The notes below the pieces were generated by a model. That model made no database searches, was not told the DNA's origin, and saw only the letters and a list, made by a program, of their open reading frames with translations. A DNA stretch of 64,000 bases from Halomonas smyrnensis AAD6 (GTDB lineage: Bacteria > Pseudomonadota > Gammaproteobacteria > Pseudomonadales > Halomonadaceae), in the NCBI RefSeq assembly GCF_000265245.1, contig NZ_AJKS02000001.1, positions 378,844 through 442,843 of the forward strand. Reading direction: 5' to 3'. The translations under genes and the position numbers were made by a program. Of the stretch, positions 1 through 9,370 are shown in pieces (the stretch's first letter is position 1; every line of letters begins with the position of its first letter).

Positions 1-285
1 CTTAACAAACTAAATATTGATGCTGGGTCGTATTGGCCGTGAGACCACGGCACGAGCCCGTCTTGCGTGGGCAGACAAAGAAGAAGTGCGCACCGGGTGC
101 ATCGAAGGAATCGAAGTACAACTGACGACTTTCTACTTGCTAACCTACGCAGCGGATAGTGCATCAGCACCAGGGTTGCGTCAACATCGTGGCGCAGTGA
201 AACTGGTGCCTCCGCCCGCTAGGTCAATGTAGCCACTCCGTTCCCTGGCGTCCAGCGACCTCAAGGGCATCGACGAGACTTTTCC
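1..285. other. Left-edge stretch without a supported gene
   Basis: This tract is visibly less GC-rich than the rest of the window, most of all in its first 150 bases. It contains one 71-codon reading frame (17-232, plus strand) with no recognisable domain and no ribosome binding site. It could be the tail of a mobile element or a decayed gene whose body lies left of the window, but nothing in the sequence proves that. The part next to 286 should carry the promoter of the TM2-domain gene. Confidence 0.4.
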
Positions 286-711
286 ATGGAACACACACGT
301 ATCGCTTCGCAGGATACGCACAGCAAGGTGGTCGGCTATCTGCTTTGGCTGTTCGGCTTCCTCGGTGCGCACCGCTTCTATTACGGCAAGCCGGTCACCG
401 GCACGATCTGGTTCTTCACCCTCGGGCTGCTCGGCATCGGCTGGCTGATCGACCTGTTCCTGATTCCGTCCATGGATCGCCAGGCCGACCTGCGCTTCCA
501 GGCCGGGCCCACCAATTACACCCTGGCCTGGCTGCTGCTGACCTTCCTCGGCGCCTTCGGCGTGCACCGTTTCTACTTGGGCAAGTGGGTCAGCGGGCTG
601 ATCTATCTGTGCACCCTGGGACTGTTCGGCCTGGGGGTGCTCTACGACTTCTGGACGCTCAACGACCAGATCTCCATGCGCCACGCCAAGCGCGGCGTGT
701 TCGGCGGGTGA
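286..711 (+). CDS. TM2 domain-containing membrane protein with two TM2 repeats
   Basis: This 141-residue protein consists of two similar halves, about residues 12-60 and 75-125. Each carries the TM2 signature: a Gly-rich turn, then HRFY(Y/L)GK, two hydrophobic helices and an acidic end (LIDLF in the first half, LYDFW in the second). TM2 proteins are small inner-membrane proteins of mostly unknown function. Four membrane segments are predicted by eye. The LysE-type gene follows after 10 bases, so the two may be co-transcribed, although a functional link is not evident. The ATG at 286 is the only sensible start; its ribosome binding site is weak. Confidence 0.8.
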   Translation: MEHTRIASQDTHSKVVGYLLWLFGFLGAHRFYYGKPVTGTIWFFTLGLLGIGWLIDLFLIPSMDRQADLRFQAGPTNYTLAWLLLTFLGAFGVHRFYLGKWVSGLIYLCTLGLFGLGVLYDFWTLNDQISMRHAKRGVFGG

Positions 712-721
712 GGGCGACCTG

Positions 722-1366
722 ATGTGGTTCGACGCCCAGTTCTGGCCCTTCCTGTTGGCCATCACCCTGCTCAGCATCACCCCCGGCGTGGACACCCTGC
801 TGGTGATCCGCAATACCGCCCGCGGCGGCGTGCGTGACGGCGTGCTGACCAGCCTGGCGATCTGCGCCGGGCTGTTCGTGCATGCCACCGTCTCGGCGCT
901 GGGGATCTCGCTGATCCTGCTGCAGTCGGCCTGGGCCTTCTCCGCGCTCAAGCTGGCCGGCGCCGCCTATCTGGTCTGGCTGGGGATCGCCAGCCTCTGC
1001 GAGGCGCGCCGCGGCCAGGGCCTGCCGGTGGCGGCGGTGGACGGCGAGCGCCAGCGGGTGCCGGCCTGGCGGCCGCTGCGCGAGGGGCTGCTGTCCAACG
1101 TGCTCAACCCCAAGACGGTGGTCTTCTACATGGCCTTCCTGCCGCAGTTCATCGCCCCGGGCGATCCGGCCCTGGCCAAGTCGCTGTGGCTCGCCGGCGT
1201 GCACTTCGTGATCGCCAACGTCTGGCAGATCGCCGTGGTGCTGCTGGTCGGCCGGGCCGGCCGCTGGCTGGCGAGCCCCGTGCTCGCGCGCTGGCTCAAC
1301 GGTCTCACCGGCGGCGTGCTGGTGGCCTTCGGGGCCAAGCTGGCGCTGACCCGGTCGCCGGCCTAG
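722..1366 (+). CDS. LysE/RhtB family amino-acid exporter
   Basis: This 214-residue hydrophobic protein has the family's usual length and about six membrane helices. The N-terminal motif TPGVDTLLVIRNTARGG matches the conserved LysE/RhtB stretch around the first loop, and the N-L-L-N-P-K-like motif appears as SNVLNPKTVVFYMAFLPQF near residue 125. Members export amino acids such as homoserine, threonine, lysine or leucine; the substrate cannot be read from sequence. The stop codon lies inside a 23-bp tandem repeat (1343-1405), and a strong hairpin terminator follows. Confidence 0.88.
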   Translation: MWFDAQFWPFLLAITLLSITPGVDTLLVIRNTARGGVRDGVLTSLAICAGLFVHATVSALGISLILLQSAWAFSALKLAGAAYLVWLGIASLCEARRGQGLPVAAVDGERQRVPAWRPLREGLLSNVLNPKTVVFYMAFLPQFIAPGDPALAKSLWLAGVHFVIANVWQIAVVLLVGRAGRWLASPVLARWLNGLTGGVLVAFGAKLALTRSPA

Positions 1367-1405
1367 CGCTGACCCGGGCGCCGACATAGCGCTGACCCAC
1401 CGGTT
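1343..1405. repeat. 23-bp direct tandem repeat across the exporter stop codon
   Basis: The string GCGCTGACCC starts at 1343, 1366 and 1389, exactly 23 bases apart, with similar intervening sequence (CGGTCGCCGGCCTA, then CGGGCGCCGACATA). The first copy encodes the last residues of the LysE-type exporter, whose TAG stop overlaps the start of copy two; the third copy is partial. It probably arose by slippage duplication and could extend or vary the 3' end of the gene between strains. Confidence 0.8.
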
Positions 1406-1424
1406 CGGCATCGGGCCCTTGAAT

Positions 1425-1454
1425 GAGAAGGCCCGCCATTCGGCGGGCCTTCTC
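1425..1454. terminator. Bidirectional hairpin terminator between convergent genes
   Basis: A perfect 13-bp stem (GAGAAGGCCCGCC / GGCGGGCCTTCTC) with a 4-base loop lies between the plus-strand exporter (ends 1366) and the minus-strand slt (ends 1477). No long T-run follows on either strand, but position and stem strength fit a shared terminator. Confidence 0.75.
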
Positions 1455-1476
1455 GATGACGGGCCGGGCAGGAACC

Positions 1477-3426
1477 TCAGCGGCGTGCCAGCAGCGAGCC
1501 GTTGTAGTCGTCCTGGCGCTCCGCCGGCGTCAGCATGGCCACGCCGCGGGTGTCGCCGTCGTTGGCCAGGCTCTCGAAGATCACCCGGTAGGCCAGCACC
1601 GCTTGCACATAGCGGCGCGTCTCGCGGAAGGGGATCGACTCGACGAACAGGTCGAACTGCTGCGGGGCGTCGCGCAGCCAGCGGTCGACCCGCCCGGGGC
1701 CGGCGTTGTAGGCGGCGGTGGCGGCCAGGCGGTTGCCGCGATAGCGCTCGATCATCTCGCCGATATAGGCGCTGCCGAGGCGAATGTTGATCGCGGGCTC
1801 GAGCACTCCGAAGCGGCCCGGGTCGGCCATGCCGAGCTTGCGGCTGACCTGGCTGGCGGTACCCGGCATCAGCTGCATCAGGCCGCGGGCGCCGACCGGC
1901 GACAGGGCTTCCGGATTGTAGGCGCTCTCGCGCCGGGCGATGCCCATCAGCAGATAGGGGTCGACGTCGTGGCGCCGGCCCCACTGCAGGAAGTCGTCGC
2001 GATAGGCCTCGGGGAAGCGCCATTCCAGGGCGTCCCACAGCTGGGCGGCGATGGTGGTCTGGACCAGCCGGGCGGGCCAGTCGCGGCGCGAGGCGTAGTC
2101 GGCCATCGCCATGGCCCGGTCGGGGGAGACGCGAGCCGCGGCGGCATACCACTCGCTGTTGGCCAGGCCCGGCTCGCCGATGCGCAGCAGCGCCTCGGTG
2201 CGCTGGACCGCCGGCAGGGCGGCGATTTCCTGGCGACGGGCCTCGTCGACCGAGGTGTCGGCCCGGTTCAGGGCGTAGGGCTGGTCGAGGTGGTCGGCGG
2301 CGGCGAAGCCATAGAAGCTGCGCTGTTCGGCGGCGCGGGCGTAGGCCGCGTTTGCGCCGTCGTCGCCGAGCTGTTCCAGGGCGCGGGCCTGCCAGTACTG
2401 CCAGCGGGCATCGCTGGCCTCTTCGGCGGGCAGGCGATCGGCCCAGGCCAGCACGCCGCCCCAGTCGCGGTCGGCCAGGGCGACCCGGATGCGCAGCACG
2501 GTGAGGTCGGTGTCGTCGAGGCGCGGCAGCACGCCGTCGACCCAGTCACGGTTGGGGCCGACGTCGCGCACCAGCGAATAGAAGGCCAGGTCATGCTCGA
2601 TCTCGTGGCGATGGGCCTCGTCGATGCCGAGCTGCGGCGACAGCCGGCGCCAGGCCGCGAGCGCCGCCTCGGTGTCGGCGCGGGTGTAGTCGTGCATGGC
2701 GGCGGCGAACAGCGCGCCGCTGCCGCGGCAGTCCGGTCCGATGCAGCTCGGCACCCGGGTGATCGCCGACAGGTCGTCGTCGAGGCGTTCCAGGGCGGCT
2801 CGGGCGCCGGCCCAGTCGTCGCTCAGCTGGCGGCCGAGGTAGCCGACCATGCCGGTTTCGCCGGCCTGCCAGGCCAGGGTGAGACGCTCCCACACCTGCT
2901 CCGGGCCGATCTCCCCGCGGGCGCGCAGGGTGTTGAACAGTGGATCGCAGGCGTCCGGCTGCGAGTGGCCGGCCCGCCACAGCGCGCGGCCGCCCTCGGC
3001 GGCGGTGGCCGGATCGCTGCCGAGCAGGGCGGCATAGTAGTGGCACTGGCGCGCGGTGCCGCCGGGCTCGCCATCGGCCACCGCCAGCAGGTCCTGGTAG
3101 CGGCCGGCCTCGCCGTAGGCCGAGATGGCCTGACCGCGCATCCAGCCGGCCAGCGGCGAGTCGGCGTTGGCGTCGATGAAGGCCTGCACCTCGCGGGTCG
3201 TGGCGCCGGGCAGTCGTGCCTTGAGGCGGTGATAATCGACATAGCCGGCCAGCGCGTGGTCGGCGATGGCGGCCCGGTCGATGGCCTGCCAGTCCTTGTC
3301 GCGCGCGGCCTGGAGGGCATCGCGCATGGCGTCGTCACCGGACTGGGCCTGGCCGGCGGTCGGCAGGCACAGCAGGGCGGCGGTCAGCAGGGGCTTCCAG
3401 GGGATGCGGAACGGGGTGCTGGGCAT
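1477..3426 (-). CDS. slt: Soluble lytic murein transglycosylase (Slt70-like)
   Basis: This periplasmic enzyme cleaves the MurNAc-GlcNAc bond of peptidoglycan to form 1,6-anhydro ends. The 649-residue length matches E. coli Slt70. From the chosen ATG a signal peptide is visible (PWKPLLTAALLCLPTAGQAQ). A long alpha-helical superhelical U-domain follows, then the C-terminal catalytic domain: GIARRESAYNP contains the catalytic Glu, followed by SPVGARGLMQLMPGTA and TAAYNAGPGRVDRW. The start at 3426 is preferred over an upstream in-frame start at 3477 because it has a GAGAGGCGA ribosome binding site and begins just before the signal peptide. The gene is divergent from the DUF1232 gene. Confidence 0.93.
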   Translation of the reverse strand: MPSTPFRIPWKPLLTAALLCLPTAGQAQSGDDAMRDALQAARDKDWQAIDRAAIADHALAGYVDYHRLKARLPGATTREVQAFIDANADSPLAGWMRGQAISAYGEAGRYQDLLAVADGEPGGTARQCHYYAALLGSDPATAAEGGRALWRAGHSQPDACDPLFNTLRARGEIGPEQVWERLTLAWQAGETGMVGYLGRQLSDDWAGARAALERLDDDLSAITRVPSCIGPDCRGSGALFAAAMHDYTRADTEAALAAWRRLSPQLGIDEAHRHEIEHDLAFYSLVRDVGPNRDWVDGVLPRLDDTDLTVLRIRVALADRDWGGVLAWADRLPAEEASDARWQYWQARALEQLGDDGANAAYARAAEQRSFYGFAAADHLDQPYALNRADTSVDEARRQEIAALPAVQRTEALLRIGEPGLANSEWYAAAARVSPDRAMAMADYASRRDWPARLVQTTIAAQLWDALEWRFPEAYRDDFLQWGRRHDVDPYLLMGIARRESAYNPEALSPVGARGLMQLMPGTASQVSRKLGMADPGRFGVLEPAINIRLGSAYIGEMIERYRGNRLAATAAYNAGPGRVDRWLRDAPQQFDLFVESIPFRETRRYVQAVLAYRVIFESLANDGDTRGVAMLTPAERQDDYNGSLLARR

Positions 3427-3581
3427 CGTGTCGCCTCTCGAAGGGGGTGCGTTGAGCGGGTTCCCATGGTCGCCCATGGCGCGGCGCTTGAGTAGTGTCG
3501 CTCGGGGCCGACGGCTGGCATTCGGCCGGAACTGTCCTCATTCTGTAGTGGTGAATCCGAGACTCGGCAAGGAGAGCGCCC

Positions 3582-3899
3582 ATGGCCCGCCCCGATGGTT
3601 CCCCGCCGCTCACGCGCATCAAGCGACGCGCCGGCGTCTTCCTGCGCATGCGCCGCGCCCTGCGCTGGTTCCCGCCGATGCTGGCCGACGTGGTGCGCGG
3701 GCGCTATCGGCCGGTGCCCTGGTCGGCGCTGCTGTGGATGCTGGTCGCCCTGATCTACCTGGTCTCGCCGCTGGATCTGATTCCGGACGTGCTGCTGGTG
3801 GTCGGGCTGGCCGATGATGCGATGATCGTCGGCTGGCTGCTGACCCGGGTCGACCGGGCGCTGGAGGACTATCGCGCCTGGCGCGAGAAAGACGGTTGA
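3582..3899 (+). CDS. DUF1232 / YkvA family small membrane protein
   Basis: This 105-residue protein has the family core LIYLVSPLDLIPDVLLVVGLADDAMIVGWLL at residues 57-87, with the diagnostic SPLDLIPD turn, and a basic N-terminus. Function is unknown. The family is widespread and sits in or on the membrane. An AAGGAGAG ribosome binding site precedes the ATG. The gene stands between divergent slt and htpG. Confidence 0.85.
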   Translation: MARPDGSPPLTRIKRRAGVFLRMRRALRWFPPMLADVVRGRYRPVPWSALLWMLVALIYLVSPLDLIPDVLLVVGLADDAMIVGWLLTRVDRALEDYRAWREKDG

Positions 3900-3986
3900 A
3901 AAACCTTCGCCGGTCCCCATATCGACGGTATCCAAGCCATGGGTGGCCTCGCCACCGCCGAACCGTCGACAAGGGGTCCGCAAGAG

Positions 3987-5891
3987 ATGACCACTGCTAC
4001 TCGTGAAGAGACTCTCGGCTTCCAGACCGAGGTCAAGCAACTGCTGCACCTGATGATCCACTCCCTGTATTCCAACAGGGAGATCTTCCTGCGCGAGCTG
4101 ATCTCCAACGCCGCCGACGCCTGCGACAAGCTGCGCTACGCCGCGCTGGACAACGACGCCCTCTACGAGGGCGACAGCGAGCTGCGCATCGAGATCGAGC
4201 ACGACGCCGAGGCCGGCACCGTGACCGTGCGCGACAACGGCATCGGCATGAATCGCGACGAGGTGATCGAGAACCTCGGCACCATCGCCCGCAGCGGCAC
4301 CGCCGAGTTCCTCAAGCAGCTCTCCGGCGAGCAGCAGAAGGACGCCCGCCTGATCGGCCAGTTCGGCGTCGGCTTCTATTCCGGCTTCATCGTCGCCGAC
4401 GAGGTCACCGTGCGCACCCGCAAGGCGGGCACCGACCAGGGCGAAGGCGTCGAGTGGCACTCCCGCGGCGAGGGCGAGTTCAGCGTCGCCGACATCGAGC
4501 GCGAGGTCCACGGCACCGAGATCGTGCTGCACCTCAAGGAAGACGCCGGCGAGTTCGCCGACGACTTCCGCCTGCAGAACCTGGTGCGCAAGTACTCCGA
4601 CCACATCGAAGTGCCGGTGCGCATGCCCAAGGTCGAGACCGCCCGCGACGAGGACGGCAACGAGATCGAGGGTAGCGAGACCGTCAGCTGGGAGACCGTC
4701 AACGAGGCCACCGCGCTCTGGGTGCGCCCCAAGAGCGAGCTCACCGACGACGAGTACAAGGCCTTCTACAAGCACGTGGCCCACGACTTCAGCGATCCGC
4801 TGACCTGGAGCCACAACAAGGTCGAGGGCAAGCTCGAGTACACCAGCCTGCTCTACGTGCCGGGCCGCGCCCCGTTCGATCTCTACGAGCGTGACGGCGC
4901 CCGCGGCGTGAAGCTCTACGTGCAGCGCGTCTTCATCATGGACGACGCCGAGCAGTTCCTGCCGCTCTACCTGCGCTTCGTGAAGGGCGTGCTGGACACC
5001 CGCGACCTGTCGCTGAACGTCTCCCGCGAGCTGCTGCAGCAGGACCCGCAGGTCGAGAAGATCAAGAGCGCGCTGACCAAGCGTTCCCTCGACATGCTCA
5101 AGAAGCTGGCCAAGGATCCCGAGGCCTACCAGACCTTCTGGAACACCTTCGGCAGCGTGCTGAAGGAGGGCCCGGCGGAGGATCACGCCAACCGCGAGAA
5201 GATCGCCGGCCTGCTGCGCTTCTCCAGCACCCACACCGACAGCGCCACCCAGGACCAGTCGCTGGCCGACTACATCGGGCGCATGAAGGAAGGGCAGGAG
5301 AAGATCTACTACATCGTCGCCGACGGCTTCAACGCGACCAAGAACAGCCCGCACCTGGAGATCTTCCGCAAGAAGGGCATCGAGGTCCTGCTGCTCCACG
5401 ACCGCATCGACGAGTGGCTGATGAGCCACCTCACCGAGTTCGAGGGCAAGTCGTTCGTCGACGTGGCCAAGGGCGACCTGGACCTCGGCGAGGTCGAGGA
5501 CGAGGACGAGAAGAAGGCCCAGGAAGAGACCGCCAAGGCCAAGGAAGACTTGGTCAAGCGGGTCAAGGAAGCGCTCGGCGACGAGGTCCAGGAGGTCAAG
5601 GTGACCCATCGCCTGACCGACTCCCCGGCCTGTGTGGTGCTGCCCGAGCACGAGATGGGCTACCAGATGCGCCGCATCATGGAAGCCGCCGGCCAGCCGC
5701 TGCCCGAGGTCAAGCCGATCCTCGAGCTGAACCCCGAGCACGCCCTGGTGGCGCGCCTCGAGGGCGTCGAGGGCGACGGCTTCGCCGATCTGTCGCGGAT
5801 CCTGCTCGACCAGGCGATCATCGCCGAGGGCGGCCACCTCGACGACCCGGCGGCCTACGTCAAGCGCCTCAACGCCCTGTTGAGCGCCTGA
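3987..5891 (+). CDS. htpG: Molecular chaperone HtpG (Hsp90 family)
   Basis: This 634-residue cytoplasmic ATP-dependent chaperone is close to the usual 624-650. The GHKL ATPase domain shows [37 protein letters not shown] and [11 protein letters not shown]. The middle domain shows SRELLQQDP, and the C-terminal dimerisation domain includes [16 protein letters not shown] frame open from 3939 adds 16 residues that family members lack, and the ATG at 3987 follows GGGGTCCGCAAGAG, so 3987 was chosen. A hairpin with a T8 run follows at 5938. The gene appears monocistronic. Confidence 0.97.
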   Translation: MTTATREETLGFQTEVKQLLHLMIHSLYSNREIFLRELISNAADACDKLRYAALDNDALYEGDSELRIEIEHDAEAGTVTVRDNGIGMNRDEVIENLGTIARSGTAEFLKQLSGEQQKDARLIGQFGVGFYSGFIVADEVTVRTRKAGTDQGEGVEWHSRGEGEFSVADIEREVHGTEIVLHLKEDAGEFADDFRLQNLVRKYSDHIEVPVRMPKVETARDEDGNEIEGSETVSWETVNEATALWVRPKSELTDDEYKAFYKHVAHDFSDPLTWSHNKVEGKLEYTSLLYVPGRAPFDLYERDGARGVKLYVQRVFIMDDAEQFLPLYLRFVKGVLDTRDLSLNVSRELLQQDPQVEKIKSALTKRSLDMLKKLAKDPEAYQTFWNTFGSVLKEGPAEDHANREKIAGLLRFSSTHTDSATQDQSLADYIGRMKEGQEKIYYIVADGFNATKNSPHLEIFRKKGIEVLLLHDRIDEWLMSHLTEFEGKSFVDVAKGDLDLGEVEDEDEKKAQEETAKAKEDLVKRVKEALGDEVQEVKVTHRLTDSPACVVLPEHEMGYQMRRIMEAAGQPLPEVKPILELNPEHALVARLEGVEGDGFADLSRILLDQAIIAEGGHLDDPAAYVKRLNALLSA

Positions 5892-5937
5892 TAGCGCCGC
5901 CCGAAGCCCGTGCCGTCCAACGGGGCGGCATCCAGCA

Positions 5938-5977
5938 CGCGCCGATCACCTCCGAGGTGGTCGGCGCGTTTTTTTTC
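5938..5977 (+). terminator. Rho-independent terminator of htpG
   Basis: A 13-bp stem (CGCGCCGATCACC / GGTGGTCGGCGCG, one G-T pair) with loop TCCGA is followed immediately by eight T residues. Confidence 0.93.
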
Positions 5978-6075
5978 TGCATGCCGGCTGTTGTGGATCG
6001 CCGCCTGCCCGTCATCCGGTGCCCGATCGGCCCTGGTCGAGGAGGTGCCGTCGTGCCGCGCCTCGTCGCTTGACC

Positions 6076-6091
6076 TTTACGTCAACGTTAC
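6076..6091. promoter_or_regulatory. Candidate MerR-type (LiuR-like) operator
   Basis: TTTACGTCAACGTTAC is an imperfect dyad with inner ACGT half-sites. It resembles the operators of MerR-family LiuR-type regulators (consensus recalled as near TTTACGTTAACGTAAA), which control branched-chain and fatty-acid catabolism. The match is by eye and incomplete; no such regulator is encoded in the window. Confidence 0.3.
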
Positions 6092-6195
6092 TATGAAACG
6101 GCCGATTTTCAACGACATATCGTTTCCGACAGCGACGCTCCCATGGCCGTCATGCGGGTTGAGATTCCGATCTGGCTGGGCAAGACTGCGGTGTT

Positions 6196-6208
6196 TTGAA
6201 AGTTTCAA
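6196..6208. promoter_or_regulatory. Perfect 13-bp inverted repeat upstream of pntA
   Basis: TTGAAAGTTTCAA is perfectly symmetric about its central G. It lies 24 bases before the GTG start, close to the ribosome binding site GGGAGAT (6221-6227). It could be an operator or a small hairpin in the leader; no binding protein can be named. Confidence 0.35.
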
Positions 6209-6232
6209 TAACGCCAAAACGGGAGATCCAAC

Positions 6233-7804
6233 GTGAAGATTGGTGCACCCAAGGAGCATGCCTCCGGGGAGGCGCGTGTCGCCCTGACCCCGGAAAGCGC
6301 GCAACAGATCCAGAAGCTGGGACACGAATGCCTGATCGAGAGCGGCGCCGGTGCGGCCGCCGGTTTCGATGACGACGCCTACCGGTCGGTCGGCGTCACC
6401 GTCGTCGACGGTGCCGAGGCCCTGTGGAACACCGCCGAGGTGGTGGTCAAGGTCCGCGAGCCCGTCGAGGAGGAGGTCGGCTACCTCGGGAAGGGCAAGA
6501 CCCTGATCTCGTTCTTCTGGCCGGCCCAGAACGAGCCGCTGCTCGAGCGCTGCCGCGACACCGGCGCCAACGTCATCGCCATGGACATGGTGCCGCGCAT
6601 CTCGCGGGCCCAGAAGATGGATGCCCTGTCCTCCACCGCCAACATCGCCGGCTATCGCGCGGTGATCGAGGCCGGCAACCAGTTCGGGCGCTTCTTCACC
6701 GGCCAGGTGACCGCCGCGGGCAAGGTGCCGCCGGCCAAGGTGCTGATCGTCGGCGCCGGCGTCGCGGGGCTCGCCGCCATCGGCACCGCGACCAGCCTGG
6801 GCGCGGTGGTGCGCGCCTTCGACGTGCGCCCCGAAGTGGCCGAGCAGATCGAGTCCATGGGCGCCGAGTTCCTGTTCCTCGACTTCGAGGACAGCCAGGA
6901 CGGCTCCGGCAGCGGCGGCTATGCGGCGCCGTCGAGCCCCGAGTTCCGCGAGAAACAGCTGGCGCTGTTCCGCGAGCAGGCCCCGGACGTCGACATCGTC
7001 ATCACCACCGCGCTGATTCCCGGTCGCCCCGCGCCCAAGCTGTGGCTCGAGGACATGGTCAAGGCCATGAAGCCGGGTTCGGTGATCGTCGACCTGGCCG
7101 CCGAGAAGGGCGGCAACTGCGACCTGACCGTGCCCGACGAGCGCGTGGTCACCGACAACGGCGTGATCGTGGTCGGCTACACCGACTTCCCGTCGCGCAT
7201 GGCGACCCAGGCCTCGCTGCTCTACGCCACCAACATCCGCCACATGCTGACCGACCTGACGCCGGAGAAGGATGGCGTCATCGATCACAACATGGACGAC
7301 GACGTCATCCGCGGCGCCACGGTGGCCTATGAAGGCGACATCACCTTCCCGCCGCCGCCGCCCAAGGTGCAGGCGATCGCCGCGGCCAAGCCCAAGCCGA
7401 AGGAGCCGGAGCCCACGCCGGAGGAGAAGAAGGCCGCCGAACACGCCGCCTTCGTCTCCCAGACCAAGCGTCAGGCGACGCTGCTGGGCATCGGCGGCGC
7501 GCTGATGCTGCTGCTCGGCCAGGTGGCGCCGGCGTCGTTCATGTCGCACTTCATCGTCTTCGTGCTGGCCTGCTTCGTCGGCTTCCAGGTGATCTGGGGC
7601 GTCAGCCACTCGCTGCATACCCCGCTGATGGCCGTGACCAATGCCATCTCCGGGATCATCGTGCTCGGGGCGGTGCTGCAGATCGGCTCGGGGAGTGTCC
7701 TGGTGAGCCTGCTCGCCGGCATCTCGGTGCTGATCGCCACCATCAACATCGTGGGGGGCTTCCAGGTCACGCGCCGTATGCTCGCCATGTTCCAGAAGTC
7801 CTGA
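6233..7804 (+). CDS. pntA: NAD(P) transhydrogenase subunit alpha
   Basis: PntA is the NAD(H)-binding subunit of the inner-membrane proton-translocating transhydrogenase, which makes NADPH from NADH using proton motive force. The 523-residue protein has the full PntA layout: an alanine-dehydrogenase-like NAD domain ([19 protein letters not shown] at the start; [17 protein letters not shown] near residue 170), a Pro/Lys-rich linker (about 360-400) and four C-terminal membrane helices (about 415-520). It is therefore the fused form, not the split PntAA/PntAB form. The start is GTG, fixed by GGGAGAT upstream and by the conserved KIGAPKE beginning. pntB follows after 16 bases. Confidence 0.96.
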   Translation: MKIGAPKEHASGEARVALTPESAQQIQKLGHECLIESGAGAAAGFDDDAYRSVGVTVVDGAEALWNTAEVVVKVREPVEEEVGYLGKGKTLISFFWPAQNEPLLERCRDTGANVIAMDMVPRISRAQKMDALSSTANIAGYRAVIEAGNQFGRFFTGQVTAAGKVPPAKVLIVGAGVAGLAAIGTATSLGAVVRAFDVRPEVAEQIESMGAEFLFLDFEDSQDGSGSGGYAAPSSPEFREKQLALFREQAPDVDIVITTALIPGRPAPKLWLEDMVKAMKPGSVIVDLAAEKGGNCDLTVPDERVVTDNGVIVVGYTDFPSRMATQASLLYATNIRHMLTDLTPEKDGVIDHNMDDDVIRGATVAYEGDITFPPPPPKVQAIAAAKPKPKEPEPTPEEKKAAEHAAFVSQTKRQATLLGIGGALMLLLGQVAPASFMSHFIVFVLACFVGFQVIWGVSHSLHTPLMAVTNAISGIIVLGAVLQIGSGSVLVSLLAGISVLIATINIVGGFQVTRRMLAMFQKS

Positions 7805-7820
7805 GGCCGGAGATCAAGAG

Positions 7821-9263
7821 ATGTTGAGTCAAGGATTCGTATCCGCCGCCTCGATCGCGGCAAGCGTACTGTTCATCCTCTCGCTGGGGGGCTTGAGCAA
7901 CCAGGAGAAGGCCAAGCGTGCCGTCTGGTACGGCATCATCGGCATGGGCGTGGCCGTCTTCTTCACCGGCCTCGGGCCGGGCATCGGCGGTTACTGGTGG
8001 ATGCTGCCGATGATGGCCATCGGCGCCGTCATCGGCGCCTATCTGGCCAAGAAGGTCGAGATGACCGAGATGCCGCAGCTGGTCGCGGCCCTGCACAGCT
8101 TCGTCGGCCTGGCCGCGGTGTTCGTCGGCTTCAATGCCGATCTGGAGCGGCGCCGGGTGCTGGCCGCCCAGCTCGCCGAGCAGGGTACCGAGGGCTTCTC
8201 CGCCTTCGCCGCCCTGGTGGCGCACAAGACGCCGGCGGAGCTCACCTTCCTGCAGATCGAGGTGGTGCTCGGGGTGTTCATCGGCGCGGTGACCTTCACC
8301 GGCTCGGTGATCGCCTTCGGCAAGCTGGCCGGCAAGGTCGACGGCAAGCCGAAGCAGCTGCCCGGCGGCCACCTGCTGAACGCCGCTGCCGCGGCCGCCT
8401 CCGTGGGTCTGGCGGTGCTCTACCTCAACGGAGCGGGCGTCTGGACCCTGCTGCTGCTGGCCCTGCTGGCGTTCTTCATCGGCTACCACCTGATCATGGG
8501 CATCGGCGGCGCCGACATGCCGGTGGTGGTGTCGATGCTGAACAGCTACTCCGGCTGGGCCGCGGCGGCCATCGGCTTCACGCTGTCCAATGACCTGCTG
8601 ATCGTCACCGGCGCCCTGGTGGGCTCCTCGGGCGCGATCCTCTCCTACATCATGTGCAAGGCGATGAACCGCAACTTCGTCAACGTGATCCTGGGCGGCT
8701 TCGGCGGCAGCCAGGGCCCGGCGGCGGAGATCGAGGGCGAGCAGGTCGCCATCGACACCGCCGGTGTGGCCAGCGCGCTGAACGACGCCGACAGCGTGGT
8801 CATCGTGCCGGGCTACGGCATGGCGGTGGCCCAGGCGCAGAACGCGGTCAGCGAGCTGACCCGCAAGTTGCGCAGCGCCGGCAAGGAAGTGCGCTTCGGC
8901 ATCCACCCGGTCGCCGGCCGCCTGCCGGGGCACATGAACGTGCTGCTGGCCGAGGCCAAGGTGCCCTACGACATCGTGCTCGAGATGGACGAGATCAACG
9001 ACGATTTCGCCAGCACCGACGTGGTGATCGTCATCGGCTCCAACGACATCGTCAATCCGGCCGCCCAGGAAGACCCCAACAGCCCGATCGCCGGCATGCC
9101 GGTATTGAAGGTCTGGGAAGCCAAGAACGTGTTCGTCTGCAAGCGTGGTCAGGGCACCGGCTACTCCGGCATCGAGAACCCGCTGTTCTTCAAGGAGAAC
9201 ACGCGGATGCTCTACGGCGATGCCCGGTCGAGCATCGACACCCTGGTGCCGCTGATCGACTGA
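7821..9263 (+). CDS. pntB: NAD(P) transhydrogenase subunit beta
   Basis: PntB is the partner of PntA: about nine N-terminal membrane helices forming the proton channel, then the cytosolic NADP(H)-binding domain. The 480-residue length is close to E. coli PntB (462). The NADP domain shows [35 protein letters not shown] and [26 protein letters not shown], all hallmark PntB strings. A terminator hairpin at 9309 closes the pntAB operon. Confidence 0.97.
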   Translation: MLSQGFVSAASIAASVLFILSLGGLSNQEKAKRAVWYGIIGMGVAVFFTGLGPGIGGYWWMLPMMAIGAVIGAYLAKKVEMTEMPQLVAALHSFVGLAAVFVGFNADLERRRVLAAQLAEQGTEGFSAFAALVAHKTPAELTFLQIEVVLGVFIGAVTFTGSVIAFGKLAGKVDGKPKQLPGGHLLNAAAAAASVGLAVLYLNGAGVWTLLLLALLAFFIGYHLIMGIGGADMPVVVSMLNSYSGWAAAAIGFTLSNDLLIVTGALVGSSGAILSYIMCKAMNRNFVNVILGGFGGSQGPAAEIEGEQVAIDTAGVASALNDADSVVIVPGYGMAVAQAQNAVSELTRKLRSAGKEVRFGIHPVAGRLPGHMNVLLAEAKVPYDIVLEMDEINDDFASTDVVIVIGSNDIVNPAAQEDPNSPIAGMPVLKVWEAKNVFVCKRGQGTGYSGIENPLFFKENTRMLYGDARSSIDTLVPLID

Positions 9264-9308
9264 TCGGCTTGTTCGGGCCGCCCCGGTGGCCCGACGCCAG
9301 GTGCCAAG

Positions 9309-9333
9309 ACGCCCCCACTGGGGGCGTTTTTCG
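9309..9333 (+). terminator. Rho-independent terminator of pntAB
   Basis: The stem ACGCCCCC / GGGGGCGT has a 3-base loop and is followed by TTTTT. It lies 45 bases after the pntB stop and just upstream of gpsA. Confidence 0.9.
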
Positions 9334-9370
9334 TTACAATCGCCGGACCATTTCCACTCCCGGGGCGACC

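Larger units (their letters stand above)
5978..6232. other. pntAB upstream region with two palindromes
   Basis: This is the leader and promoter region of pntAB. It holds an ACGT-N2-ACGT imperfect palindrome at 6076-6091 and a perfect 13-bp inverted repeat TTGAAAGTTTCAA at 6196-6208. It is distinctly AT-richer than the flanking genes from about 6100 on. No small gene is supported. Confidence 0.6.

Noticed and set aside
17..232. 71-codon frame at the left edge
   Set aside because: No ribosome binding site and no recognisable family; kept only as an uncharacterised region.
9335..9340. TACAAT upstream of gpsA as a -10 promoter element
   Set aside because: The position 17 bases upstream that should hold the -35 falls in the pntB terminator stem and has no match. 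Similar TACAAT hexamers occur before prmB and serS, so it remains possible but unsupported.
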